The notes under the pieces are model-generated. The model saw only the letters and a program-made list of their open reading frames with translations. It ran no database searches and was not told the origin of the DNA. Positions 15,993 through 23,836 of a stretch of DNA of 32,807 nucleotides are shown here, one piece after another (positions within the stretch are counted from its first letter, which is position 1; each line of letters starts with the position of its first letter). This DNA comes from FEN-1219 sp036563665 (GTDB taxonomy: Bacteria; Pseudomonadota; Gammaproteobacteria; Steroidobacterales; Rariloculaceae). The stretch lies in the NCBI GenBank assembly GCA_036563665.1, contig DATCLY010000049.1, positions 1-32,807 on the forward strand, given 5' to 3'. A program made the translations under genes and the position numbers.

Positions 15993-16064
15993 GTCTTGTA
16001 AAGACGCCCGACGACCCCTGTTGGAGGTCTTTGTTCAACCTGAAAAACAGAAGCGTTAGCTAAC
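15993..16064. promoter_or_regulatory. Candidate enhancer region upstream of the sigma-54 promoter
   Basis: Two dyads lie about 100-170 bases upstream of the predicted small-RNA start: GTCTT-GTA-AAGAC (15993-16005) and the perfect palindrome GTTAGCTAAC (16055-16064). The distance fits activator sites for sigma-54 promoters. I cannot match them to a specific activator (CbrB, NtrC or PilR) with confidence. Confidence 0.35.
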
Positions 16065-16100
16065 CCGCTGTTCTGCAAGGTTGCGCAATTTTCCGCCACA

Positions 16101-16137
16101 GAGGGGAGGCCCTCAGCGGCCGCTCGGCCATCCCCTC
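16101..16137 (-). terminator. Strong hairpin at the end of the amidohydrolase gene
   Basis: GAGGGGA (16101-16107) pairs with TCCCCTC (16131-16137), extended by GGCC/GGCC after one unpaired base and by an inner AGCGGCCGCT palindrome. The hairpin overlaps the stop codon of the amidohydrolase gene and has no T tract on the minus strand. It may act as a transcript-end stabiliser or an imperfect terminator separating the gene from the small-RNA promoter region. Confidence 0.4.
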
Positions 16138-18691
16138 ACGGCGCCGTCAGCAGCTCGGCGCGGTCGAACCACCGCCCCCCTATCACCACGGCGGTGATCG
16201 TGAGCGTGTCGTCGATGCGGGCGAGGGGGTCGCCCGCGAGTACCACGAAGTCCGCGAGCTTACCCTCCTCGAGCGTGCCGAGCTGCTGCTCGAGCCCGAG
16301 CGCGAGCGCGCCCTGGGCGGTGGCGAAGCGCAGCACCTGATCGTTGGGGATCCCGGCGGCCGCGAGCAGCTGCATGTCCACGTGGACGCCGAGACCGTAG
16401 GGCGCGGCGGGCGCGTCGGTGCCGATGGCCACGCGGCCGCCGTTGCGAACGAGCCGCATCACCGTGTCCTGCAATGCCGCCAGCGTGCCGTCGGCGAGCC
16501 GCGACCGGCTCCACCGCTCCCGCTCGGTGGGCGCGAAGAGCTGCGCGAAGGCCGGGTCCTCCAGCCGGCGGTTCAGCGGGCGCGGCTGCCACTCCTCGAG
16601 CCCGTAGAGCGCCGCGAGCGTCGGCACCACCACCGTGCCCGAGGCGACGAGGGGCGCCATGCTGTCCTGATAGCTCACGTTGAGCGGCGAGAGCTCGAGC
16701 GCGTAGGGCGACCTCGTCGGGGAGGGCGCGCCGGGTAGCGGCGAGCGGTCGGCCCACAGCGGGATGCCGAGCTCGCGCGCCTGCCGCCACAACGTGTGTC
16801 CGAGCCCGTCGCCCAGGCCGGCGAACGACTGCACGACCACGGGTGACGGAGCGGGCGCGGGCGGGGCGGCCTGGACGCTGCCGGGCGATACCACGAGCCG
16901 CGGCCCGGGCCGGCGGCCGCTGGCCCAGGCCTCGCCGCGCTCGATGGCCGCCGGCAGGTCGTCCGCGAGCTCGCGCACGGTGGTGACCCCGTAGGCGAGC
17001 CACGCACGGCCGAGGCGCTCGCCGGCGAGCGCGGACTGATGCGCGTGGACGTCGATGAGGCCGGGGATCACCGTCGCGTCGCGCGCGTCGATGACCTTGG
17101 CGGGCAGCGGCTTGAGCCCGCGCCCCACGATGGCCGTGATCCGATGCCCTTCCACGTGGATGTCGACGTGCCGGCGATACTCGGCCCGCACGCCGTCGAA
17201 CAGCCGGCCGACCTGCACGACGTACGGCTCGCCCGCGGGCTCCATCGACCACTCGAGATCGATCGCCTCGAGCACGGCCTCGTCGACGGCGACGGGCGGC
17301 TGCGCCGGCGGCGCGACGGGCTCGAGCCCGCCCGCCGCGGGGTCGATGCCGGAGGCGCCGAGCGCGGCGCGGAACGACGGCGCTGGCTCCATCCGCAGCG
17401 TGCCGTCCGCCATCAGCACGCCCGTGCGCGAGGCGCTCGGCGCCCACGGGCCCAGGCCGTCGGTGGTGAGGAAGGACAGCGTGCGGCCGTCCGCCGCGAG
17501 CGAGGGGCGGTAGGCCTTGTCCGGGCCGCTCGTGAGCTGTCGCGGCGCGGTGCCGTCCGCGCCGATGCGCCAGAGAGTCATGCCGCCGCCGCGATCGCTC
17601 GCGAAGATCACGTGCTCGCCGTCGGGGGTGAGCACGGGGTCGGCCTCGACGAACGGATCGTCGGTCAGACGCTTCAGGCCGTCCCGCGTCGCGAGCCAGA
17701 GATCCCCGAGCGCCGTGAACACGGCGGCGCGGCCGTCGCGCGAGGCGGAGAGCCCCGCGATGCCGGCCGCGCGATGCGTGGCCGGTCCATCGAGCGGCTG
17801 CGCGATGCGGGGCGGGCTCGCCGGCTCCACGGTGATGGCGGCGAACAGGAACACGGGCTGGCGCGTGATGGCCGCGAGGCCGCGCCGCCAGATCTGCCCG
17901 TCCGCCGTGTACACGAGCTCCGCCGGGGACAGCCACGCCGGGCGAGCGCGGAACACGTCCTCGGCGCGCGTGAGCGGTTTGATCACCGGCACGTCGGCGA
18001 GCAGCATCATCCTGAGCTCGCTCGAGCGGCCGGGCACGAGCTCGTGGAACACGAGCACGTCGCCGCCCGGCCGCCAGCTCGGCGCCGCGAGCGAGTGGTC
18101 CGTGGCGACGAGCTCCACGCTCACGCCCTGGGGCGTGAGGAGCCGCAGCGCCGAGCGGCCGTCGCGCGCGAGCGCATAGGCGATCTGCTCGTGGTCGGAC
18201 ACGGCGGGGAACGAGGCGTCGCCGGGCTCCTCCGTGAGCTGCGTCAGCACGCCGCTCGCGATGTCGATGCGCCACAGGCAGAAGTGGCCAGTGCGGTTGG
18301 ACGCGAACACGACCGACTCGCCGGACGGCATGAAGTCGGGCTCGCGCTCGTCGTACGGCGACTCCGTGAGCGGGCGGCGCTCGCGCGTCGCGAGGTCGAG
18401 CAGCCAGAGGTCCCACTGGCCGTCCACGAGGCGCTGATAGACCACGCGGCTGCCGTCCGGGCTGATGCGCGGGTTCCTCGCTTCCTCGCGCTCCGGCGTG
18501 AGCGGCTCGGCCGCGCCGCCCGTCACGGGCAGCGACCAGAGCTGGCCGAGCAGGTCCACGACGATGCGCTGCCCGTCGGGCGACACGGTTACGGCCATGT
18601 TCGTGCCCTGACGGATCTCGGTGATCTGCTGCGCCGCCGCGCCCGCGCCGGCAAGGCAAAGCACGGCGGCGGCCATCGTCCATGCCTTCAC
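16136..18691 (-). CDS. Secreted TolB-type beta-propeller / amidohydrolase fusion protein
   Basis: The 851-aa protein has a signal peptide (about 1-22, WTMAAAVLCLAGAGAAA), then repeated propeller blades of the TolB/PD40 type (AVTVSPDGQRIVVD, NPRISPDGSRVVYQ, EPDFMPSGESVVFASNRTG, DPVLTPDGEHVIFASDRGG) to about residue 430. A C-terminal amidohydrolase domain follows (VIPGLIDVHAHQ, GVTTVREL, VAIGTDAP, GALALGLEQQLGTLEEGKLA, DFVVLAGDPLA). Metal ligands HAH (549-551) and Asp759 are visible, but the intermediate His/Glu ligands of this family are not obvious. Substrate is unknown. The GTG at 18689-18691 gives the signal peptide and has GGAG 9 bases upstream. The start is 20 bases after the pdxH stop, so it is likely co-transcribed with fghA-pdxH. 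Confidence 0.85.
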   Translation of the reverse strand: MKAWTMAAAVLCLAGAGAAAQQITEIRQGTNMAVTVSPDGQRIVVDLLGQLWSLPVTGGAAEPLTPEREEARNPRISPDGSRVVYQRLVDGQWDLWLLDLATRERRPLTESPYDEREPDFMPSGESVVFASNRTGHFCLWRIDIASGVLTQLTEEPGDASFPAVSDHEQIAYALARDGRSALRLLTPQGVSVELVATDHSLAAPSWRPGGDVLVFHELVPGRSSELRMMLLADVPVIKPLTRAEDVFRARPAWLSPAELVYTADGQIWRRGLAAITRQPVFLFAAITVEPASPPRIAQPLDGPATHRAAGIAGLSASRDGRAAVFTALGDLWLATRDGLKRLTDDPFVEADPVLTPDGEHVIFASDRGGGMTLWRIGADGTAPRQLTSGPDKAYRPSLAADGRTLSFLTTDGLGPWAPSASRTGVLMADGTLRMEPAPSFRAALGASGIDPAAGGLEPVAPPAQPPVAVDEAVLEAIDLEWSMEPAGEPYVVQVGRLFDGVRAEYRRHVDIHVEGHRITAIVGRGLKPLPAKVIDARDATVIPGLIDVHAHQSALAGERLGRAWLAYGVTTVRELADDLPAAIERGEAWASGRRPGPRLVVSPGSVQAAPPAPAPSPVVVQSFAGLGDGLGHTLWRQARELGIPLWADRSPLPGAPSPTRSPYALELSPLNVSYQDSMAPLVASGTVVVPTLAALYGLEEWQPRPLNRRLEDPAFAQLFAPTERERWSRSRLADGTLAALQDTVMRLVRNGGRVAIGTDAPAAPYGLGVHVDMQLLAAAGIPNDQVLRFATAQGALALGLEQQLGTLEEGKLADFVVLAGDPLARIDDTLTITAVVIGGRWFDRAELLTAP

Positions 18692-18711
18692 CAGGCGTTC
18701 TCCGGCACCTT

Positions 18712-19341
18712 TCAAGGTTGCAGCCGCTGATGATTCCACGGCCCGGCCGCGAACCGCCCGGCGTCGAGCGGCGTGAGCGCGCGCGTGTAGCGCAGTCGCT
18801 CGTGGAAGCGGTCCGCGCCCTCCGCCCAGAGCTCGAGCGCGTCGAGCCACAGGCGATAGCCTCCCCAGAACGGCGGACGGGCCAGCGCACCGCCGGCGGC
18901 CGCGACCTCGGCGGCCCGCCGCTCGAGCGCGGCGGGGTCGTCGAGCGGCCGGCTCTGCTCGCTGGCCCAGGCGTTGATCTGGCTGCCGCGCGGGCGCGTG
19001 GCGAAGTACGCGTCGCTCTCTTCCGCGGGCGAGCGCACCACCGGCCCTTCGAGGCGCAGCTGCCGCCCGAGCGCCTCCCAGTACAGCACGGCCGCGGCGC
19101 GGGCGTTCGCCTCGAGCTCCGCGCTCTTGCGCGAGCCGTAGTTCGTATAGAAGACGACGTAGCCGTCCTCCACGGACACGTGCTTGAGCAGCACCACGCG
19201 CACGGCCGGCCGCGCGGCCGGGTCGGCCGTGGCGAGCGCCATGGCCGTGGGGTTGCGCAGCCCCGCCGCCGCGGCCTCGTCCAGCCATTGGCGGACCAAC
19301 GGCAGCGGGTCGGCGGGCGCGGGAGAGGGCAGGCGGCTCAC
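18712..19341 (-). CDS. pdxH: Pyridoxamine/pyridoxine 5'-phosphate oxidase
   Basis: The 209-aa FMN enzyme oxidises PNP or PMP to pyridoxal 5'-phosphate, the last step of B6 synthesis and salvage. It matches PdxH along its length: DPLPLVRQWLDEAAAAGLRN, TAMALATAD, RPAVRVVLLKHVSVEDGYVV, FYTNYGSRKSAELEANARAA, LYWEALGRQLRLEGPV, SDAYFATRPRGSQINAWAS, FWGGYRLWLDALELW, and the C-terminal PWNHQRLQP. R-V-V-L-L-K and YGSRK contact FMN in the family. The GTG start overlaps the fghA stop (GTGA), implying coupling. Length is close to E. coli PdxH (218 aa). Confidence 0.94.
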   Translation of the reverse strand: MSRLPSPAPADPLPLVRQWLDEAAAAGLRNPTAMALATADPAARPAVRVVLLKHVSVEDGYVVFYTNYGSRKSAELEANARAAAVLYWEALGRQLRLEGPVVRSPAEESDAYFATRPRGSQINAWASEQSRPLDDPAALERRAAEVAAAGGALARPPFWGGYRLWLDALELWAEGADRFHERLRYTRALTPLDAGRFAAGPWNHQRLQP

Positions 19342-20186
19342 GCGGTGGCTTCGAGCGCCGCGGCGTGGAATCGCAAGTGCTCTCCGATGAACGTCGCGAC
19401 GAAGAAGTAGCCGTGGTCGTAGCCCGGGCGCTCGCGGAACGTGAGCTTCTGCCCGGACTTGCGGCAAGCCTCCTGCAGGTCGGCGGGCCGGAGCTGATCC
19501 AGGAATGGATCGGCGCCGCCCTGGTCCACGAGCAGCTCGTGGCGGCTCGGCGAGCGCTCGATGACCGCGCTCGCGTCCCAGTCGCGCCAGGCGCTCTCGT
19601 CCGGCCCGAAATACGCCATGAACGCGCGTCGCCCCCAGGCCGAGCGCGCCGCGGAGCTGATCGGCGCGAAGGCGGAGATCGAGCGGTAGTTGTCGGCGTT
19701 GCGGATGCCGACGAGCAGCGCCCCGTGCCCGCCCATCGAATGGCCGCTGATGGACTTGCGCTCCGGGTCCACCGGCAGGTTCGCGTTCACCACCCGGACG
19801 AGCTCGTCGCTCACGTAGTCGTACATGCGGTAGTGGGCGGCCCACGGCTCCGCCGTGGCGTTCACGTAGAAGCCCGCGCTGCTGCCGACTTCCATGACGT
19901 CGTCCTGCCCGGGGATGTCCACGCCGCGCGGCGACGTGTCGGGAATCACGAGCGCGAGGCCGAGTTCCGCCGCGTAGCGCTGGGCGCCCGACTTCACGCT
20001 GAAGTTCTCCTCGGTGCAGGTGAGGCCGGACAGCCAGTACACGGCGGGCACGCGCCGCCGCTCGGCCGCCGGCGGCAGGTAGACGGCGAAGCGCATGTCG
20101 CACCGGCACGCCTCCGAGCGATGCCGGAACGTGATCTGCCGCCCCTCGAAGCAACGCGACTCGCTGACCTTCTCGAGCTCTTGCAC
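19338..20186 (-). CDS. fghA: S-formylglutathione hydrolase
   Basis: The 282-aa alpha/beta hydrolase (esterase D family) splits S-formylglutathione to formate and glutathione, the second step of glutathione-dependent formaldehyde detoxification. Family motifs: PAVYWLSGLTCTEENFSVKS, LVIPDTSPRGVDIPGQDD, GSSAGFYVNATAEPWAAHYR, SGHSMGGHGALLVGIRN with nucleophile Ser150, SAFAPISSA, and C-terminal RPGYDHGYFFVATFIGEH with the catalytic His. The GTG start at 20184-20186 has GGAGG 5 bases upstream. The partner glutathione-dependent alcohol dehydrogenase gene (adhC/frmA) is not in the window, although gshB is. It heads a minus-strand unit fghA-pdxH-amidohydrolase. Confidence 0.94.
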   Translation of the reverse strand: MQELEKVSESRCFEGRQITFRHRSEACRCDMRFAVYLPPAAERRRVPAVYWLSGLTCTEENFSVKSGAQRYAAELGLALVIPDTSPRGVDIPGQDDVMEVGSSAGFYVNATAEPWAAHYRMYDYVSDELVRVVNANLPVDPERKSISGHSMGGHGALLVGIRNADNYRSISAFAPISSAARSAWGRRAFMAYFGPDESAWRDWDASAVIERSPSRHELLVDQGGADPFLDQLRPADLQEACRKSGQKLTFRERPGYDHGYFFVATFIGEHLRFHAAALEATA

Positions 20187-20233
20187 CGTGTCCTCCCGAT
20201 GCCCCGCGAGATCGGAAACTGCGGAGCGTCAGC

Positions 20234-20262
20234 TTGCGCCGCTCCGGCCGCGGGAGTACAAC
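20234..20262 (+). promoter_or_regulatory. tyrA: Possible tyrA promoter
   Basis: In the 99-base gap between divergent fghA and tyrA, TTGCGC (20234-20239) and TACAAC (20257-20262) are 17 bases apart. The match to sigma-70 boxes is partial. An inverted repeat CGGAGCG/CGCTCCG (20222-20228, 20240-20246) overlaps the -35 box and could be an operator or chance in GC-rich DNA. Confidence 0.3.
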
Positions 20263-20285
20263 CCCGCCCACACCGAGAGCAGCCA

Positions 20286-21374
20286 ATGACACTCGACGAA
20301 CTGCGTAAGCGCCTCTCGCAAGTGGACCGCGAGATCATCGATCTCATCGCCGCGCGTCAGCGCATCGTCGGCGAGATCGGCGCCCACAAGATCCAGAACG
20401 CCGTGCCGACTCGCGATTATGAGCGCGAGCGCGAGGTGTTGAAAGGCGCGCGCGAGCAGGCCGCCGCGCTCGGCCTCGACCCCGAGCTCGCGGCCGAGAT
20501 CATGACGCTCCTGATCCGCTCCTCGCTCACGCATCAGGAGCAGACGCGGGTCGCGGCCACCACCAGCGGCGCCGGCAAGCGCGTGCTCATCATCGGCGGC
20601 GCCGGCAAGATGGGCGCCTGGTTCGGCCGCTTCCTGAGCTCCCAGGGGTTCGCCGTGGAGGTGGCGGACCCCTCCACCGCGGCCACGCCGTTCCCGCGGG
20701 TGGAGGACTGGCGGGCGATTCCGCTCGACCACGACATCATCGTCGTGGCGACGCCCATGAAGGTGACGAACGCCGTGCTGCTCGAGCTCGCCGAGCGACG
20801 GCCGCGGGGCCTCGTGCTCGACATCGGCTCGCTCAAGACGCCGCTGCGCGAGGGGCTCAAGCGCCTGGCCGAGGCCGGCTGCCGCGTCACCTCCATTCAC
20901 CCGATGTTCGGCCCGGACACGCGGCTCCTGTCCGGCCGCCACGTGGTGTTCGTGGACGTGGGGGTGCCGGCCGCCACGGAGGAGGCGCGCGCGCTCTTCG
21001 CCTCCACCATGGCCGAGGCGATCGACATGTCGCTCGAGGAGCACGACCGGGTCATGGCCTACGTGCTGGGGCTGTCGCACGCGCTGAACCTCGCGTTCTT
21101 CACGGCCCTCGCCGAGAGCGGCGAGCTCGTGCCCCGGCTGCAGAAGCTCTCGAGCACCACGTTCGACGCGCAGCTCAAGGTGACGAGCCTCGTGGCGCGG
21201 GACAATCCGCACCTCTATTTCGATATCCAGGCGCTGAACGAGTACGGGCCCGCGGCGCTCGAGGCCCTGCGCACCGCCACGGAGCGGATCCAGCGGCTAG
21301 TGGCCGAGGGCGACGAGGAGGGCTTCGTCGCGCTCATGACGGCCGGGCGGCGCTATCTCGAAGCCCGAGGTTGA
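20286..21374 (+). CDS. tyrA: Bifunctional chorismate mutase / prephenate dehydrogenase TyrA
   Basis: The 362-aa protein fuses an N-terminal AroQ chorismate mutase (about 1-90: LDELRKRLSQVDREIIDLIA, ARQRIVGEIGAHK, YEREREVLKGAREQAAALGL) to an NAD-dependent prephenate dehydrogenase (from about 95: RVLIIGGAGKMGAWFGRFLS, a Rossmann glycine motif; IIVVATPM; VLDIGSLKTPL; SIHPMFGPDTRLLSGRHVVF; VLGLSHALNLAF). It makes 4-hydroxyphenylpyruvate for tyrosine. This architecture is the enteric-type TyrA (E. coli 373 aa). The ATG at 20286 fits the AroQ start. The open frame upstream is not similar to anything. Its stop overlaps a TTG of the next gene. Confidence 0.95.
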   Translation: MTLDELRKRLSQVDREIIDLIAARQRIVGEIGAHKIQNAVPTRDYEREREVLKGAREQAAALGLDPELAAEIMTLLIRSSLTHQEQTRVAATTSGAGKRVLIIGGAGKMGAWFGRFLSSQGFAVEVADPSTAATPFPRVEDWRAIPLDHDIIVVATPMKVTNAVLLELAERRPRGLVLDIGSLKTPLREGLKRLAEAGCRVTSIHPMFGPDTRLLSGRHVVFVDVGVPAATEEARALFASTMAEAIDMSLEEHDRVMAYVLGLSHALNLAFFTALAESGELVPRLQKLSSTTFDAQLKVTSLVARDNPHLYFDIQALNEYGPAALEALRTATERIQRLVAEGDEEGFVALMTAGRRYLEARG

Positions 21375-21400
21375 GCAACGTCGCGGGCGAGGAGGCGCGG

Positions 21401-22537
21401 GTGGCGGTTCAGGACATCGAGACCGTGGAGCTGCGCCGCCGGCTCGCGGCCCTGAAAGAGGAGGCGCGCAAGAACGAGGAGGCGTGGAAGCGCTCGCAGC
21501 AGCGCGAGATGGAGCTCCTCGAGGCGGACGGGCTCCCGGTGCTGCTCGAGCGGCTCACCGATGGCTTGCGCTCGAGCTACGGCCTGCACGCCGTGACGCT
21601 CGTGCTCGCCGACGCCGAGCACGAGATCCGGCACTTGCTGATGAGCCAGGGCGATCATCCGGATCGCTTCCGCGACGTGCTGTTCGTCGATGCCCCCGAG
21701 ACGCTCGCGCCGCGGCTCGCGGGCGCGGCGAAGCCGTGGCTCGGGCGGTTCGAGGCCGAGGCGCATGCGGCGCTCTTCCCGTCGCGCTCGCACGTGCAGA
21801 GCGTGGCGCTGCTGCCGCTCAGGCGGCGCGGGCGGCTGGTCGGCATCATCAACATGGGCAGCGCCGAGCCCACGCGCTTCACCCGCGACCTCGCGACGGA
21901 CTTCCTCACGCACCTCGCCGTGATCGCCGCGTTCGCGCTCGAGAACGCCGTGAACCGCGCGCGCCTCGTGCGCAGCGGCTTCACGGACGTGCTCACGGGC
22001 TGGCACAACCGCCGCTACCTGCAGAGCCGCCTGCGCGAGGAGCTCGCGCGCTCCACCCGCGACGACAAGCCGCTCGTCTGCCTCATGGTGGACGTGGACC
22101 ACTTCAAGCAGATCAACGATCGGTACGGCCACCTCGCGGGCGACGAGGTGCTGCGGCGGCTCGCCCAGCGCATCGACGGGCAGGTGCGCGGCAGCGACGT
22201 CTCGGCCCGCTACGGCGGCGAGGAGTTCATCATCCTGCTGCCGGGGGTGACCGCGGCGGGCGGCCGCGCCCTCGCGGAGCGCATCCGGGAGGCCGTGGCC
22301 GCGACGCCGCTCGAGGTGCCGGGCTGCCCCGAGCCGCTGTTCGTGACGGTGTCCATCGGCGTGGCGGAGCACCGGCCCACCGCGCGGGACCCGGACCTCA
22401 AGCTCGCGGGGGAGCGGCTGATCGCCCGGGCCGACCTCGCCCTCTACGAGGCGAAGGCCGCCGGCCGCAACACGGTGGTCGAGGCGCGCGCCGAGGACGG
22501 GCCGGCGGGCTCCTTGGAGAGCTCCACTCGGATATGA
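21401..22537 (+). CDS. Diguanylate cyclase with N-terminal DUF484/GAF-like domain
   Basis: A short coiled-coil N-terminus (VELRRRLAALKEEARKNEEA) is followed by a GAF/DUF484-like domain (about 40-190: LLERLTDGLRSSYGLHAVTL, VALLPLRRRGRLVGIINMGS) and a GGDEF domain (from about 205: GFTDVLTGWHNRRYL, CLMVDVDHFKQINDRYGHLA, active site GGEEF at 272-276). It should make cyclic di-GMP from two GTP. An inhibitory I-site RxxD (R263-D266) lies five residues before GGEEF, so product inhibition is expected. No membrane segment is seen. I prefer the GTG at 21401, which has GAGGAGG 5 bases upstream. A TTG at 21371 overlapping the tyrA stop is the alternative (388 aa). Confidence 0.9.
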   Translation: MAVQDIETVELRRRLAALKEEARKNEEAWKRSQQREMELLEADGLPVLLERLTDGLRSSYGLHAVTLVLADAEHEIRHLLMSQGDHPDRFRDVLFVDAPETLAPRLAGAAKPWLGRFEAEAHAALFPSRSHVQSVALLPLRRRGRLVGIINMGSAEPTRFTRDLATDFLTHLAVIAAFALENAVNRARLVRSGFTDVLTGWHNRRYLQSRLREELARSTRDDKPLVCLMVDVDHFKQINDRYGHLAGDEVLRRLAQRIDGQVRGSDVSARYGGEEFIILLPGVTAAGGRALAERIREAVAATPLEVPGCPEPLFVTVSIGVAEHRPTARDPDLKLAGERLIARADLALYEAKAAGRNTVVEARAEDGPAGSLESSTRI

Positions 22538-22553
22538 AACAATCCGTCGGCGC

Positions 22554-23123
22554 ATGGACTTCATAGACGAACAGGGATTCCGTGCGAACGTCGGCATCAT
22601 CCTGACCGACGGCCGGGGCAACCTGCTGCTCGCGGGCCGGCGGGGCCGGGGCGGGTGGCAGTTTCCGCAGGGCGGCATCCGTCCGGAGGAGTCCGTCGAA
22701 TCCGCGATGTTCCGGGAGCTGCGCGAGGAGGTGGGTCTCGAGCCCAGCGACGTGGCGCTCGTGGGCCAGACCCGGGGATGGCTGCGCTACCGGCTGCCGG
22801 AGCGCTACATCCGCCGCGAGCGCCAGCCGCTCTGCATCGGCCAGAAGCAGCGCTGGTTCCTGCTCCAGCTCGTGGGCGACCCCGCCCGGCTGCGTTTCGA
22901 TACCACCGACGAGCCCGAGTTCGACCGCTATCGCTGGGTGGACTTCTGGCGGCCCGTGAAGGAGGTCGTCTACTTCAAGCGCAAGGTGTACGTGCGCGCG
23001 CTCGGCGAGCTCGGGCCGCTCCTGTTCCCCGACGGGCCGCCGCCCCCGCCGGCCTGGTGGCCGCGGCGCTGGCAGCGCGCGCTCGAGGAGGGTCGCAGGG
23101 GCCTCGCGGAGCAGGCGGACTAG
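22554..23123 (+). CDS. rppH: RNA pyrophosphohydrolase RppH
   Basis: The 189-aa Nudix hydrolase removes pyrophosphate from 5'-triphosphorylated RNA and so starts 5'-end-dependent mRNA decay. It opens like E. coli RppH (MDFIDEQGFRANVGIIL). The Nudix box spans residues 40-62 with G40, E46, R54-E55 and E58-E59 all present. The family-specific GWLRYRLPERYIRRE and CIGQKQRWFLLQL and the C-terminal YFKRKVYVRALGEL are seen. A Pro/Trp-rich tail follows. It lies 16 bases after the GGDEF gene, and its TAG stop shares a base with the GTG start of the next gene. Confidence 0.95.
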   Translation: MDFIDEQGFRANVGIILTDGRGNLLLAGRRGRGGWQFPQGGIRPEESVESAMFRELREEVGLEPSDVALVGQTRGWLRYRLPERYIRRERQPLCIGQKQRWFLLQLVGDPARLRFDTTDEPEFDRYRWVDFWRPVKEVVYFKRKVYVRALGELGPLLFPDGPPPPPAWWPRRWQRALEEGRRGLAEQAD

Positions 23124-23824
23124 TGGCGCTCCGGGGCCTGCGCCGCGCCCGGGTCCTGTACACGTCGGGTGCGCTGCTCCTCGTCGCGTTCGGTTACCTC
23201 TGCTACGAGCTCGGGCGCTACCGCGCCGGCTATTCCCTGTTCGATCACCGCCGCGCCGTGGAGGAGCTCCAGACGCAGCTCGACGCCGAGCGGCGGTCGA
23301 AAGAAGAGCTCGGACGGCAGGTGGCGATCCTCGAGACGTCGCGGGAGATCGATCGGGAAACCTACGCCCGGGTGGAGGAGAACCTGAGCCAGCTCGAGGC
23401 GCAGATCCAGACGCTCGAGGAGGAGCTCGCGTTCTATCGCGGCATCGTGTCGCCGCAGGACGGCCACTCGGGGCTGCGGGTCCACAACGTGGAGATCGAG
23501 GCGCTGGACGGCGAGCGCGCCTACGCCCTGCGCCTCGTGCTCGTCCAGGCAATCGTTCACAGCCGCCAGGTGAAGGGCGTTGTAAGATTCCGCATCGAAG
23601 GCACCCGGGACGGGCAACCGGAGGAGCTCGAGCTCGCCGAGCTCGACGACGAAGGGCCTGCCGAGCTCGAGTACGAGTTCCGGTACTTCCAGGAGCTCGA
23701 GCGCGAGGTGGTGCTGCCGGCGGGCTTCGAGCCGGCCCGCGTGCACGTCGAGATCCGGCCGAGCGAGCCGCGCGGCGAGCGCGTCACGCAGACCTTCGAA
23801 TGGGCCGCCACGCCGGGCGGCTGA
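23123..23824 (+). CDS. Membrane-anchored coiled-coil protein (DUF6776-like)
   Basis: About 233 residues: a membrane helix at roughly 13-32 (VLYTSGALLLVAFGYLCYEL), a long coiled coil at about 45-110 (VEELQTQLDAERRSKEELGR, SQLEAQIQTLEEELAFYRGI), then a beta-rich C-terminal domain (LRLVLVQAIVHSRQVKGVVR, LELAELDD, EYEFRYFQELEREVVLPAGF). It resembles an uncharacterised proteobacterial family (DUF6776) commonly found next to bactofilin genes; I know no function. The topology suggests a periplasmic C-terminal part. The start is the GTG at 23123-23125, overlapping the rppH stop, which excludes the open frame upstream. The bactofilin gene follows after 12 bases. Confidence 0.82.
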   Translation: MALRGLRRARVLYTSGALLLVAFGYLCYELGRYRAGYSLFDHRRAVEELQTQLDAERRSKEELGRQVAILETSREIDRETYARVEENLSQLEAQIQTLEEELAFYRGIVSPQDGHSGLRVHNVEIEALDGERAYALRLVLVQAIVHSRQVKGVVRFRIEGTRDGQPEELELAELDDEGPAELEYEFRYFQELEREVVLPAGFEPARVHVEIRPSEPRGERVTQTFEWAATPGG

Positions 23825-23836
23825 GCAGGTGTTAGC

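Noticed and set aside
15683..16063. Plus-strand frames of 113 and 126 aa in the gene-poor region
   Set aside because: Antisense to the small-RNA signals, with no ribosome site and no recognisable motif.
17039..18730. 563-aa plus-strand frame opposite the amidohydrolase gene
   Set aside because: Shadow frame. The minus strand has a signal peptide, propeller repeats and amidohydrolase motifs.
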